From the NCBI GenBank assembly GCA_951799405.1, contig OX637344.1:3286001-3350000 (forward strand): a stretch of DNA of 64,000 nt, written 5' to 3'. Positions 42,841 to 53,220 of the stretch are shown in pieces; within the stretch, counting starts at the first letter, position 1; every line of letters starts with the position of its first letter. The position numbers and the translations under genes were made by a program. The notes under the pieces were generated by a model. That model was not told the origin of the DNA and did not search any database. It worked only from the letters and a program-made list of their open reading frames with translations. This DNA is from Agapetus fuscipes (taxonomy: Eukaryota; Arthropoda; Insecta; Trichoptera; Glossosomatidae).

Positions 42841-43265
42841 TGTTTGCAAAGTACGGCTGCGAGACATGGTGCCTATCCAAAAGGGATAAACGAAGACTAG
42901 AGGCCTTCGAGATGTGGTCGTATAGAAGGCTTCTAGAAATTTCCTGGAGAGACCACACCACAAATGAGGAGGTTCTCCAGAGAATCAAAGGAGGAAGGCA
43001 CCTGCTCAGGACTTTGTCTGAAAGGCGTGCAAGATGGATCGGCCATGTAATGCGACAAGAAGGTCTCTTGCATGCCATAATCGAGGGGATGACCAAGGAG
43101 ACCAAATCTAGGGGACGCCCACGCCAAGAGTACTTGGAGGACCTGCTGGTGGACGTGCGTTGCTCAACATATGCAGACCTAAAAAGAGCCACACAAGACA
43201 GGGAGGAATGGAGAACAAGAATAAAAGATATTGCTGCAAACCAATCCTAGGATTGAAACAGAAGA
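42841..43265 (+). pseudogene. LINE reverse-transcriptase C-terminus relic
   Basis: A 136-codon plus frame reads FAKYGCETWCLSKRDKRRLE, MWSYRRLLEISWRDHTTNEE, RRARWIGHVMRQEGLLHAII and KSRGRPRQEYLEDLLVDV, ending in REEWRTRIKDIAANQS. The YGCETW...RW.GH motifs are those of RTE/CR1-type ORF2 ends. It starts mid-protein, so it is 5'-truncated. The tail is A/GAA-rich. The relic at 52500 is the same family. Confidence 0.8.
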
Positions 43266-43506
43266 AGAGAATAACCCTAAGGCCCTGGTTTAGTGTGAAA
43301 AGATCCAAATGCCATTTCCAAAACATTGTTTTATTTCTATTTATTGAAATAAACGAAGTTAATGCCTCAACAATAAATTAAATAATCTTTTACAACCGAT
43401 TCTTTATGTAAAGCAATGGCATAAAACGCAACTAAGCAACATATAAGTATATTAATACCAATAACAACAATAAGTAAATAAATAAATAAATATAAGTATT
43501 CCCGAT

Positions 43507-43615
43507 GGGTTTCGCATGTGACGAGTAGAACCTATTTATTTTTACAGGTAAGGGGGGGCGTTCTTGCGCCAGCCACTTCAGTTGAATGGGAGTTCCTAGC
43601 TTCCAAGGGGGCTTA
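43507..43615 (-). repeat. SINE-A 3'-body fragment
   Basis: CGCATGTGACGAGTAGAACC to TTCCAAGGGGGCT. The head is absent. Confidence 0.7.
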
Positions 43616-43649
43616 AAAGTGCAATGATGAAGATGATCTAGAATCTAGA

Positions 43650-43780
43650 TGAAAAATATGATCAACCCTATGAAGCCCATCGTAGACATGTGCAAAACGT
43701 TCGGAAGCTCCAGCTTTCACAGACCACGGCAACAGATCCCGGAAAACATCTCTCCAGCATCATCAGCGATGTTAGCGAGT
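43650..43780 (+). repeat. single arm of the 39628 foldback family
   Basis: AAGCCCATCGTAGACATGTG, CAAAACGTTCGGAAGCTCC and CTCCAGCATCATCAG match the right arm at 39790-39900. Confidence 0.6.
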
Positions 43781-44130
43781 AAGCCTTCGTTCACATGAGG
43801 TACCGGCTGCTTAGACATCCTGTATGGTGTGTAGCGCAACGGCTCAACTTTAAGACAATATGAGGAAAACAATGTCGTAATATGTAGAACCACGGATGGG
43901 AAATTCCGCTTTGATTAATTTAAATAAAATAATATGCTCAACTCTGCCAGAAGGTGGATGATAATTAGGGGAATATAATTTATAAAGACACTATGTATGT
44001 AAATTCCATTCACAAGTTTCTGGAGGTGGGCAAATATTCATTTACCGAGCAGTGGCGCAAAACGTCCTCTTTCATAATCTCCTATGTGACTGCCGAGGCA
44101 ATAACGTTGAAGGTTGATGTTGATGTCGCC
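43781..44130. other. unassigned
   Basis: No supported feature. Confidence 0.3.
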
Positions 44131-44612
44131 AACGCAACTAAACTAGACATATAGTGCATCTTCTTGCCTCGTTATCCCCGAAGGGATCGCATGCGGTGAT
44201 TCGGGACCTATTTATTTTTACGGGAAATGTGGCCGAACTCACCCCAACCAGTAACCACAGTTGAAGTGGGGGTTTCTTAGCTCCCGAGGGTGCTGGTTCT
44301 TCTCATTTCTTGTGAAGGCCTAGTAAACCTTCCCAGTATTGGGGTTTGAAATAAACACCGAAACGGGAAATCATTTCTGACACCCTCGGTGGGGATCGAA
44401 CCCTTGCTCTCAGTATAGAATGCAAGCATTCTACCAACTGAGCTATCGACCGGACTTTTTTTACGAGCTTGGTCGTCGCTACAAAGCGCCGATTCTCAAG
44501 CAAGACCCAGTTGCTGTAAGGCTGTATCGTTTATATCAAATGTATATCAAAATCGACGACCGAGCTCTCAGAGGGCTCTTGTTGTGTGATTCACACAAAA
44601 ACAGCGCTCATT
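44131..44612. repeat. SINE B-A dimer with inverted 5' part
   Basis: 44131-44525 is a minus-strand SINE-A plus late SINE-B. 44553-44612 is the SINE-B tail on the plus strand (CGACCGAGCTCTCAGAGGG, CAGCGCTCATTAA). This is opposite orientation within one insertion, as at 5170-5545. Confidence 0.7.
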
Positions 44613-44619
44613 AAAAATA

Positions 44620-44945
44620 AAAACATTTATCTCTAGAAAACAATTATTCTACAGCACTGGTACGTACTGAACTACCCTTCGTGTTAAAATATGAACATGA
44701 TAAGATGAAAATTGACTTTGCGAGGGTGGATACAATTTAACATGTTATATATAAGCAGATGGTAAACACATAATGTACTTACTGGCTTTTCACTGTTTTC
44801 CCTAATAAGTTCACAACATATTTCAGTAAACAAAACATCATCCTTTCATGTGTGAACACAATAATGACTGTACTATTATATTACACTGAAAGATTATTAT
44901 TTATTATTTATGATTCAGATTAAATAAGCTTATGCATTGACTTAT
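44620..44945. other. unassigned AT-rich DNA
   Basis: No supported feature. Confidence 0.3.
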
Positions 44946-44947
44946 TG

Positions 44948-45205
44948 TTCCTTGACTTATAGGTTGGTATGCGGCTGACCACCCATACTGTAAAAAATGT
45001 TTCACTTTGCCAATGTCACCCCTGTTTCAGGGAAGGACGGCAAGAGTTGCAGGGCTTATGTTCATTTGAGATTGGGTTTTTATAATGTAGGTCCACATGC
45101 GGCATGTGTTAGCGCGAAATTATACATGTCGGCTTGTGGGAATGCATTTAATGTAAATATTAAATGATATATATCCTTGCAGCTTAGATTAGATTAGATG
45201 AGATG
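44948..45205 (+). repeat. SINE-C copy, low divergence
   Basis: TTCCTTGACTTATAGGTTGG to a (TTAGA)-type end at 45184-45203. A good family reference. Confidence 0.9.
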
Positions 45206-45433
45206 CATGAAACCTAAAAAAACTAAGCTATATCTGAAGCTTGTTTGTTTTAAGCGTAGCTTAGGAATTTTATACTGAAGGATTGAACAACAAAAACAAA
45301 CATGTAGATATTGTTTAGTTTAAAATTTTGCATTAAATACCGTAATTTTAAAGCAGTCACCGTTCAATAGGGGGTGGCCAGAGCCTCTGCAGATTCTTCT
45401 ATACTTTATTCTCATCCTGATATGATTTTCTCA

Positions 45434-45594
45434 CCAAAGACTGGTCACTAAAGGTCCATCCAGCTTTACAGCAACTGGGTTTTGCCTTAGAATTGGCGCT
45501 TTCTACAGCGACTACTAAGCTCGCAGAGGGCTCTTGAGGTGTGATCCACACAAAAACAGCGCTCACCAAATAAATCATCCTAATATCATTATTA
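45434..45594 (+). repeat. SINE-B copy, 5'-truncated
   Basis: Body from ACTGGTCACTAAAGGTCCAT and tail to ATCCTAATATCATTATT. Confidence 0.85.
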
Positions 45595-45599
45595 TCTTA

Positions 45600-45905
45600 C
45601 GAATATGCAGGATATCGGTGGTTATGTCTGTGTTGGTTTGATAATTATCTCTCTAATAAGTCTCTCTAGAAATAAATAGACGCTTAGCTAGGTAATTTGT
45701 ATTTGATAATAATTTGTATTTTTTCGAGATTAATTAAGTCTTAAATCGAATGTTCTGGTAAAATCTACCGATTCTCCATGTTTCGAGAAGGATCATTATG
45801 TTTTCTATAAATAAAGACCGAAATATCATTTCAAATCAACCAACCGTTGTACTATACCTACTGTGCAAATGTATCTAGATAGAACTAGTAAATAGAATCC
45901 GAAAT
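45600..45905. other. unassigned
   Basis: No supported feature. Confidence 0.3.
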
Positions 45906-45909
45906 AACT

Positions 45910-46135
45910 ATCTAATCTAATCTAATCTAATCTAAGCTGCAAAGATATATATCATTTAAGATTTATATTAAATGCATTCCCACAAGCAGACATATATAAT
46001 TTCGCGCTAACACATGCCGCATGTGGACCTGCAATATAAAAACCCAATCTCAAATGAACATAAGCCCTGCAACTCTTGCCGTCCTTCCCTGAAACAGGGG
46101 TGACATTGGCAAAGTGAACCATTTTTTTTTTTTTT
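45910..46135 (-). repeat. SINE-C copy, ends in poly-T
   Basis: (TCTAA)4 then a near-consensus body to GTGAACCA, followed by about 24 T, where MITE F begins. Confidence 0.9.
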
Positions 46136-46151
46136 TTTTTTTTTTTACTAT

Positions 46152-46575
46152 GGCCCGGTATATTCAAGTTTAGTAATATTTAAGCTAACTATTACTTTAA
46201 CTATTATTCAAAATACTCCAGTTCGAATTTACTAAAACCGAGAATTACCGAAGTGATAAGCCCCGCTCCAAAATCTTGGAAATAATGGCAATGCCATTCA
46301 AAAGCTTTAAAACCAACAACTGATTAAAAAAATCAAATGCCTATTCTTCATTATTAAGCTGGAAAACGACACAAAAAATGTTCAGTTTGCAGCAATTTTA
46401 ATGTATTCTTACATTAAAAAAGAACACCTGCTGTCAGTGAAGAAGACGCCATCTTGAAAATCGTTAGTTAACTAACTAAATATTTACTGGCGAAATTCGG
46501 TGAGTAAAATATTATGAAAATTAAACTGAAAATGTATTTTAGTTGACTTTACTAAACTTGAAAATACCGGGCTTA
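46152..46575 (-). mobile_element. MITE F, second copy
   Basis: GGCCCGGTATATTCAAG to GAAAATACCGGGC. The core GCCATCTTGAAAATCG is in opposite orientation to 36898-37742, and the copy has no internal duplications. Confidence 0.8.
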
Positions 46576-46850
46576 AGAGATTTTACATTGCAACTAAGAT
46601 TTCATAGGTATACAGGAAAATATTAAAATTAATTCAAGTTAGTTTTCACCGAAGTGATACACTTTTGACTTATTTATTGGATTTGATAAAAATGTTTATT
46701 ATCTTCAATAACAATTATTCATGTTACAACCAACATAAGTAAATAAATAAATAAATATAAATAAATAAATAAGCTCTTGATAACAAGCAATAGGCTAAAA
46801 AACGTTTTATTGTTTTTGAGAATAATTTTCCTTGTTGGCATGTAATCATA
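46576..46850. other. unassigned, AAAT microsatellite
   Basis: (AAAT)-type repeats at 46737-46773; nothing else recognised. Confidence 0.4.
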
Positions 46851-46854
46851 AACG

Positions 46855-46978
46855 CGAGTATAAAACATTACGTAAATACTCGACCATCGCGTAAAAGTAA
46901 TTATTAATACAAAATACACACAGTAGCGCCTCTAGAGATTGAAATTAAATTTAAAGATTTACATTTTTTATACTTGAT
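46855..46978. repeat. repeat E fragment
   Basis: GAGTATAAAACATTACGTAA and GTAGCGCCTCTAGAGATT. Diverged. Confidence 0.5.
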
Positions 46979-46979
46979 A

Positions 46980-47180
46980 TGAAGCTGACCATCCATACTG
47001 TAAAACTAGTTCACTTTGTCAATGTCACTCATGTTTTAGAAAAGATCGGCAAGTGTCGCAGGGCTTATGTTCATTTGAGATTGGGTTTTCATGTTGTAAG
47101 TCAACATGCGGCATGTGTAAGTGCGAACTTATGCGTGTCTACTTATGGAATGCTAATATTTGCAACTTAGATCATAGATT
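46980..47180 (+). repeat. SINE-C copy
   Basis: GAAGCTGACCATCCATACTG to GCAACTTAGATCATAG. Small deletion near the end. Confidence 0.85.
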
Positions 47181-47249
47181 GTGTTACAGTTGTATTCAAA
47201 ACCAACAATGAGACTTCCTTACGGACAAATGCCATCTAGTTTTTTTATT

Positions 47250-47470
47250 GTATCTATAATCTAAGTTGCAGAAATAGCTAAAATGACATTTAAGATGGCT
47301 TCAAGCATGGCCAGAAGCAAACACGTGTGAGTTTGCAATTAAACATGCTGAATGTTCACTTACTTACAAAATAAAACCCCAAACCTCAAGTGAACATAGG
47401 TACATTTTACAATTCATGCCTCATTCCTCTAAACCAGGGCAAAAATTATCCAATTTTCAAGTGAACTCAG
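47250..47470 (-). repeat. SINE-C copy, old
   Basis: TATAATCTAAGTTGCAGAAA to AATTATCCAATTTTCAAGTG. Strongly diverged. Confidence 0.65.
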
Positions 47471-47704
47471 CGTATGAATAGTGACGTCACACAGCCGGGT
47501 TGCTAGGGAAAATACAAACAAGCGCTGTTGTCCCGTACAAGTGTGTCGCTTACCCGCCGATAAAAAAGTTTCCAATTCAAATTTGTTCTCCGCTATATTT
47601 GTTGACGTTAGATGGTCATCCTCATACTCTGTTATTCATGAAATAGCGGGAAAAGCCCATAGAAACAAATAAAAAATTTTTTTTTTCGAAAATTCAAATA
47701 AATG
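47471..47704 (-). other. start of intron downstream of the BMP-like exon
   Basis: Transcript-sense sequence begins GTAAGTCATTTATTTG at 47710. No acceptor or second exon could be identified in the remaining minus-strand direction. Confidence 0.5.
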
Positions 47705-47710
47705 ACTTAC

Positions 47711-48035
47711 CTATCATTGGCTCCAAACTCCTCACAGTATCTCCATTCCCCACCCCATCCTCAGAATACTTTTCATACAGCTCCATCATGTGCCTGGGCA
47801 TCTTCTTCTTCTTATCCTTCTTCTTCACATGCTCTCCAGAAGCCAGGGTTTCTCCCGATGACGTCCCATTCCCAAGAGTTCCACCTGCTTCTGTATTCTT
47901 GGAAGGATCCAGATTCCACATCTGCATCAGCGTCTCCCGGACAGCTTCACTTTGTGTCTCGTTCAACTTGGCCGTACCACTCACACAAACATGGCCAAAG
48001 GCAAAAGTAAAGTAAAACAAGAACAACAGTTTCAT
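47711..48035 (-). CDS. first coding exon of a BMP/TGF-beta family ligand (propeptide)
   Basis: Ligands of this family are secreted dimers cleaved from a propeptide and signal through serine/threonine kinase receptors. The exon encodes 108 residues plus one base. Residues 1-20 (MKLLFLFYFTFAFGHVCVSG) are a signal peptide. KLNET and NGTSS are N-glycosylation sequons. KKKDKKKK is a basic linker. KMPRHMMELYEKYSEDG and GDTVRS match the conserved start of the TGF-beta propeptide domain (PxxMxxLYxxxS...TVRS). The exon ends GATAG and is followed by GTAAGT, a strong donor, phase 1. The start at 48035 was chosen because CAAAATG is a good arthropod initiation context and gives a compact signal peptide; in-frame ATGs at 48050 and 48101 are alternatives. 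The mature cysteine-knot domain is not visible. Which ligand (Dpp/BMP2-4, ADMP, BMP3/GDF10-like) cannot be settled. Family call firm, subtype open. Confidence 0.8.
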
Positions 48036-48640
48036 TTTGATCGGAAACATGTCGAAAACTCGAGTCTCTAATTTAATCAGATTTATGTCCCATCGACGCA
48101 AAAATATTAATGTTTATATCACTGTGAAATATTAATTCAATAAACTGACTGTAATCCTGTGTAAAAAAAATAATTATGTGCATATATAAGTACTTTGAAA
48201 ATTGAATATGTAAATTATTCTGTAATGAAATAAACGTGTAAGGGAAACTACTGTAAATTTGTTTACATTAATAATTATATGTGTAAAATACACATTCGAT
48301 TCTCCGATAAAGTTTAAACGGAAAAACATGTTTTATTTTGTAAACAAAGATATCTAAAGAAAAACATTGTAATTTTTTCCAAGAAGAAATATATAAACTG
48401 CGCAATTTTCATTAGAATTTCGCAGACAATAACAAAAGGATCTGTTTTTTTTCTCTTTGTGTATACAATTTAACAATAATGTAAACAAGCAAAATAGATC
48501 AAGGGGAAATATCTATTTTCGTCACATTTTTATGATTTTTCCATACATAAAATAATATTATTAAAAGAAGAATTAAAAAAAAATAGTTTTGTACTTTTTT
48601 TTTTTGTATGTCAACAAAGCTCTACGCGTAAAACAAAAAA
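48036..48640 (-). other. probable 5' leader or upstream region of the BMP-like gene
   Basis: AT-rich and free of the window's repeat families, unlike most of the sequence. It lies between the initiation codon and the candidate promoter. Whether it is a long leader or holds an intron cannot be told. Confidence 0.4.
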
Positions 48641-48686
48641 AGCTTCCGGAACCTTTAGCGGTAAACGACGAAGCGCGAAGATCGAC

Positions 48687-48721
48687 ACGTGTTCTCTGGA
48701 CGAAAGCCGGAGAGCGACTGA
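48687..48721 (-). promoter_or_regulatory. candidate Inr + DPE core promoter
   Basis: On the minus strand TCAGTC (A+1 at 48719) matches the arthropod initiator. At +28 to +33 is ACACGT, which fits five of six positions of the downstream promoter element. It lies in a G+C-rich island (48640-48780) about 0.68 kb upstream of the ATG. No TATA box is seen at the proper distance. Confidence 0.35.
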
Positions 48722-48884
48722 AATCTCAAAGGACTTTGCAGCAGCAAGATGCGGTCCAGTCCAGTAGGCGAGTAAAAGGAAAACAAAAATATAACCTAGA
48801 AACTTGTAACGATTTATTTTATAGTTGAAAGTCAATGCGTATTTTCAGTTTTCTATTGTGCATTTCGATTTTATAAATGTCATC

Positions 48885-48970
48885 AGGAGTTACAAGGTTT
48901 ACGTTCATGTGAGGGTTGGTTTATTTTGTAAATACACATGCAGAATGTGTAAGCGCGAACTTACACAATG
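48885..48970 (+). repeat. SINE-C internal fragment
   Basis: GGAGTTACAAGGTTTACGTT and ACATGCAGAATGTGTAAGC only. Confidence 0.6.
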
Positions 48971-49114
48971 TCTGTCTTAAATGTTTATATGCTGTTATGT
49001 TTTTTCTATTTAATTAAAACTGTGGTTTATTTATATTATCACCATCGGGTCACAGTTACATGTGCATAGTAGGTATAGTTCGACGGTTGAGATGATTCTG
49101 AAGATATGTGGTTT

Positions 49115-49615
49115 TTTGGCTGTAACTGTAACTATAACTGTAACTCTGTCGCCATTGCGCTAGGGGGGGGCCAGAGCCTCTGCAGAGCTGCCTCCACTTT
49201 GTCCTATCCTTACATACCTCTTGCAATTCATTCATATCCATCACCTTTTTCATGCATTTTCTTCTTTTACGCTCACTTTGTATATCCCATTCTTTCACAA
49301 TCTCCTCAATCTGATCACTCCATACTTTTCTCGGTCGTCCCTTCCCTCTTTTTCCTTTCACACTTTCTTTGTATACATACTTTGTCAGTCTATCATCATT
49401 CATTCTTTCCACATGCCCAAACCATCTCATCACATTCTTTTGTACCTTAGCTTTCACATTCTCTTTCAAATTACGTGCTTTTTTTACCCATTCATTCCTA
49501 ACTCTATCCCTCAGAATTTTTCCTGTCATGCTTCTCAGATGCTTCATTTCCACAGTACATACTTTACTCATTTCGCTATCGTTTACTGTCCATGCTTCAC
49601 TTCCATGGCCCTTAA
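49115..49615 (-). pseudogene. RTE-like reverse-transcriptase C-terminus with hexamer tail
   Basis: The minus frame of about 160 codons reads MSKVCTVEMKHLRSMTGKIL, VMRWFGHVERMNDDRLTK, GKGRPRKVWSDQIEEIVKEW and LQEVCKDRTKWRQLCRG. It continues through SYSYSYS because the 3' end is an AGTTAC hexamer repeat (49120-49145), probably the element's own tail. Same family as 22566 and 34119, but retaining the LRSM block deleted at 22566. Catalytic domains absent. Confidence 0.85.
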
Positions 49616-49946
49616 TTTATAACAAAAATAAAGAAACATGGAGATTCGTAACATGCCACCCTGCTAGACTTCAGCAGAACATTCGATTCAACACTTAATT
49701 AATCTTAAACAATTACAAATTAAAATTAGGTAGGTACCTCTCTAAATTTCTACTCACTTCTAGAGACTTCATAGACTAATTCTGTGTGCGAAAAGAACAA
49801 CGGGATGCGTCAAAAAATGCAAGTGAAGAGAGCCAAAACAAAATTAAAGAATTTGACAAATGTTTCAGATGTCATGTCCTTTGTCCTTTAAATTTTATTT
49901 TATTTTTTTACTCAAATCATTTTTCCTTACCAGATATATATCCAGG
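49616..49946. other. unassigned
   Basis: No supported feature. Confidence 0.3.
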
Positions 49947-49950
49947 CCCG

Positions 49951-50010
49951 AATTAAGACCACAGGGGGCCCTGGTGCGGGGAAAGTCATAAGGGACCCCA
50001 ACTCCCTTCT
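49951..50010. repeat. end fragment of the 41478 hAT-like family
   Basis: CAGGCCCGAATTAAGACCAC and AAAGTCATAAGGGACCCCAA match the terminal region. The other end is not found. Confidence 0.6.
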
Positions 50011-50029
50011 TCCCTTACTTACAATACAA

Positions 50030-50330
50030 AATTTATATAGCGCCTTTTATGACAGTGTGTCACTGCAAAAGCGCTTATCCATATGATTGGACGAACAGGT
50101 GACTCTTGAGACGTTTTTTAAACAGTCTATCCAAATCCAGTTCCCTCAGTGAGGCGGGAACAGCATTCCAAGTCATTGGAGCGGCCGCCTTGAATGCCCT
50201 ATCTTCAAAAACAGTGCAGGGCCTTATTGCAGGGATGTCCAGGCAGCTGCTTCTTGATGCAGCTGACCTCAGTGTTTGCCCGCGCGAGGTTGTATATGTA
50301 GTTGCTGGAGACACCAGTTTCATCAGGTAC
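50030..50330 (-). pseudogene. CR1/L2-like LINE C-terminus and 3' UTR
   Basis: The minus frame reads SRGQTLRSAASRSSCLDIPA, FEDRAFKAAAPMTWNAVPAS and LRELDLDRLFKKRLKSHLF, then a stop. The UTR has AAAAGGCGCTATATAAAT, the usual LINE 3' signature of this group and akin to the one at 1660. The frame is open but only about 80 codons remain. Confidence 0.8.
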
Positions 50331-50409
50331 CCCGGAGCACTCTCAAGCAGTGTGTCTTTCAGGCAAAATTATCAGGGGGGGCAAATAAGAAATCTGGGGG
50401 GGGCGGAGT

Positions 50410-50668
50410 CTAATCTAATCTAATCTAATCTAAGCAACAAAGATATATATCATTTAAGATTTATATTAAATGCATTCCCACAAGCAGACATGTATAATTT
50501 CGCGCTAACACATACCGCATGTGGACCTACAATATAAAAACCCAATCTCAAATGAACATAAGCTCTGCAACTCTTGCCGTCCTTCCCTGAAACAGGGGTG
50601 ACATTGGCAAAGTGAAACATTTTTTACAGTATGGGTGGTCAGCCGCAAACCAACCTATAAGTCAAGGA
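50410..50668 (-). repeat. SINE-C copy, low divergence
   Basis: (TCTAA)4 at 50411-50432, complete body, ending CAACCTATAAGTCAAGGAAC. Confidence 0.9.
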
Positions 50669-50679
50669 ACTAATGTAAA

Positions 50680-52490
50680 TAAATGAAACAAAGTTATATG
50701 TAATTTTGGATATTCCGGGGGGGTAGCAGGTACCTGAAAGAAACACTGCTCTCAAGCAGTGCTTTAAATACTTCTCTTTTTTGTAAAGTAATGAAGGACT
50801 AATATTTTTTTTCAAATATCTATAATTTATCAAAATTACTTGATTTAGATACATTAAGCATGTGCTGAGTCAGGAGTAAGCTCTAGAACATACAATAGTA
50901 TATTATGAAGCCCTCTGATAATAGCACCAAAGCCTATTTAGGGCTGCAGTATCTAAAGAAAAAACAGCCAAGATGATCGACAATCTTAGATTTTCTTAAA
51001 CTCTTCGTTGACTGCCTCTTGGCAGTCAACGAAGAACTTCATGGATGCCAGAAGTCGATGAACGTTGAAGGTAAAATTTGCAATAATTCATTGAAATCCG
51101 TGTATTTTTCTTTACAAGTAGAGTAACCTAACTAATACAAGGAGTAAATGAAACTTGAAGAGATAAAGTGACAAAAAATTCTGCAAGCATTGACATCTGT
51201 GTATCACTTTTGAACTAAAACAACCTAATGGAAATCAATTATTGAAGAAATAATCCATACAAGCAATTAAACATCGACACCTGTGGGATATAAATGCTAA
51301 CTAAAATAACCTCACGGATACCCGGAGCACATGAAATATGAGGAGGTAAATAAAAGATTTATTTCTAAGGAAATATCACAAGGTAGACCTGTATTGTATT
51401 TCATTTTATTCATGTCAATAGGTATAACGTTAAATCATGCCTTTAAAAAACTGAATTAAATGCAGTAAGCAGTAATAAAATATTTAAAAAAAAGTAATAA
51501 TAAGTAGTATTATTAATGTTTTATTTTTTTTTTCTTTCAATTTATAATTTTTGGATGAAATTTTTTTTTCTCCTTTTATTTTTTAAATAAAAAATATAAA
51601 TTGTTACGTTCATACCTTGTGGTTTGTCGGAGGACGCTGGTTTGTTGACATTTTAACATCCAATCAGCGTCGACCTGCAATGACGTCACGGATACCAGGA
51701 GCTCATGAAATCGAAGAGGTAAATGACTGATTTATATCTAACGATAAAGTGCAAGGTATGTCGCAATTGCATGCATATTTACAAAAAAAACATCATAAAT
51801 GCACTTATTGCTCTTTTAAAAAATTTAAATATACTTCGGTACGTATAAACTGTTTATTTAAAGATATTGAAGTAAAAGCAAACAGTATTTATTGCTGTTT
51901 TCAATTACAAAATAAACTGAAACGATCATACTCTTGAATATGTTGGTAGTTTATCCTAGGACGCTGTGACGTGTTTTGACAGTTGCATTGTTGTCAAAAT
52001 ATTGAGTTGGAAGTCGTTTTTGTTGAAAGAATAATAAAGTATAAATCGGGTCGGTTTTTTAGTGAAAATAAGTGTTATGTATGAAGTGTGAACTATTGTG
52101 AATCTTTTTTACATTATAGGAAAGTTGTCCATAAAAAAATAAAGGCATTGTGTTCATTTGAAGTTTGTTGAATTGACAATTGAAATCGACACACTATCAA
52201 AAGTTCTAACTGCCGAGAGGACGAAAAAATATATAAATTGAATAACTCGAACGATGGATTAAAATGGTGGTTGGTTCAGAAGTGCGTGATAACACATAAG
52301 AAGGTGCGGCGGAAGTTTTTTTCGGTAATAACGCCTGTATTAAAAAGAAACATTAAAACTGGAAAACATGTCAAGACACTTTGGAATTAAAACCAAAGCT
52401 GCTTGTTATTCAAACTATATACCAGTCAAATGTAAATGATCAATTTGGTGAGCGTTATTTCCTTCTGAATCTCTTTGGAAATTTCTAATA
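50680..52490. other. unassigned AT-rich region
   Basis: Bases near 51125, 51310 and 51680 share a loose motif (GGATACC-GGAGC-CATGAAAT...GAGGTAAAT), suggesting an old irregular repeat. No gene or known element recognised. Confidence 0.35.
51002..51035. repeat. perfect 15-bp hairpin
   Basis: TCTTCGTTGACTGCC and its exact inverse are separated by TCTT. No TIR, T-run or element context explains it. Confidence 0.7.
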
Positions 52491-52499
52491 GGGGAGTAT

Positions 52500-52880
52500 A
52501 AGTTAATGGTGCTGTGATCAACAACATACGAAATGCTGAAGACACCATAATTTTGGCAGAGAGTATACCAGACCTCCAAGAGCTACTGAAAAATGTAGAT
52601 ATAGCTGGATATGAATTGAACCTTTTTATAAATGTGAGCATGCAAAATATAGAAAAACACGCCTGGAAGGTCTCTTGCATACCATAATTGAGGGGATGAT
52701 CGAAGGGACAAATGCCTGAGGAGGATCACGCCGAGAGTTCCTTCAGGATATATTGGCAGATATGTGTTGTTTATCCCAAGAAAATCTCAAACAGATTACC
52801 ATAAATAGAAGAGAGTGGCGACAAAGATTAATGAACATTGGAAGCAAGCCAATCTTAGAATTGCGACAGAAGATTTGTAA
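52500..52880 (+). pseudogene. degenerate LINE reverse transcriptase
   Basis: INNIRNAEDTIILAESIPDL covers the catalytic YADD region but reads NAED. QELLKNVDIAGYELNLFIN follows. After a frame change, GLLHTIIEGMIEGT, a stop, GGSRREFLQDILADM and RREWRQRLMNIG match the relic at 42841. The stop, the frameshift and loss of the YADD motif show it is dead. About 100 codons between the two blocks are deleted. Confidence 0.75.
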
Positions 52881-53039
52881 TTGTAAACAAAACTATATGA
52901 ATCACATTTAGACAATTGCATAACTCTGGAGCATGTCTTCAGTTAAAGGGTATAAACATCAAGAAAGTGGACATAGTGAAGTAGGTACTTTGGCAGCATG
53001 GTAACGCATTATTTGGACTGAGAGACGAACCAGGACCTC

Positions 53040-53215
53040 CGCTTCCTAAGGGCCCTAAGACTTTTTTTACTCTCGTTGTCTTTACTCGTTTTTATGGTAG
53101 GCGAGGATGAAGGGGTGGGAGTAGAGCAGAAGGGAGTTGGGGTCCCTCATGACTTTCCCCGCACCAGGGCCCTCAGTGGTCTTAATCCGGACGTGGCTGT
53201 ACTTTTATCAAAGAC
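53040..53215. repeat. end fragment of the 41478 hAT-like family
   Basis: TATGGTAGGCGAGGATGAAG and TGGTCTTAATCCGGACGTGG match the right half of that element. Confidence 0.7.
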
Positions 53216-53220
53216 CAGCT

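Noticed and set aside
48589..48828. 80-codon coding frame in the G+C island
   Set aside because: No domain; both strands are open over the same short stretch, and promoter-like signals explain the composition better.
49106..49698. Plus-strand frames of 109-133 codons
   Set aside because: They are antisense to the RTE-like relic on the minus strand and are Ser/Phe-rich, as expected from the complement of a Lys/Arg-rich frame.
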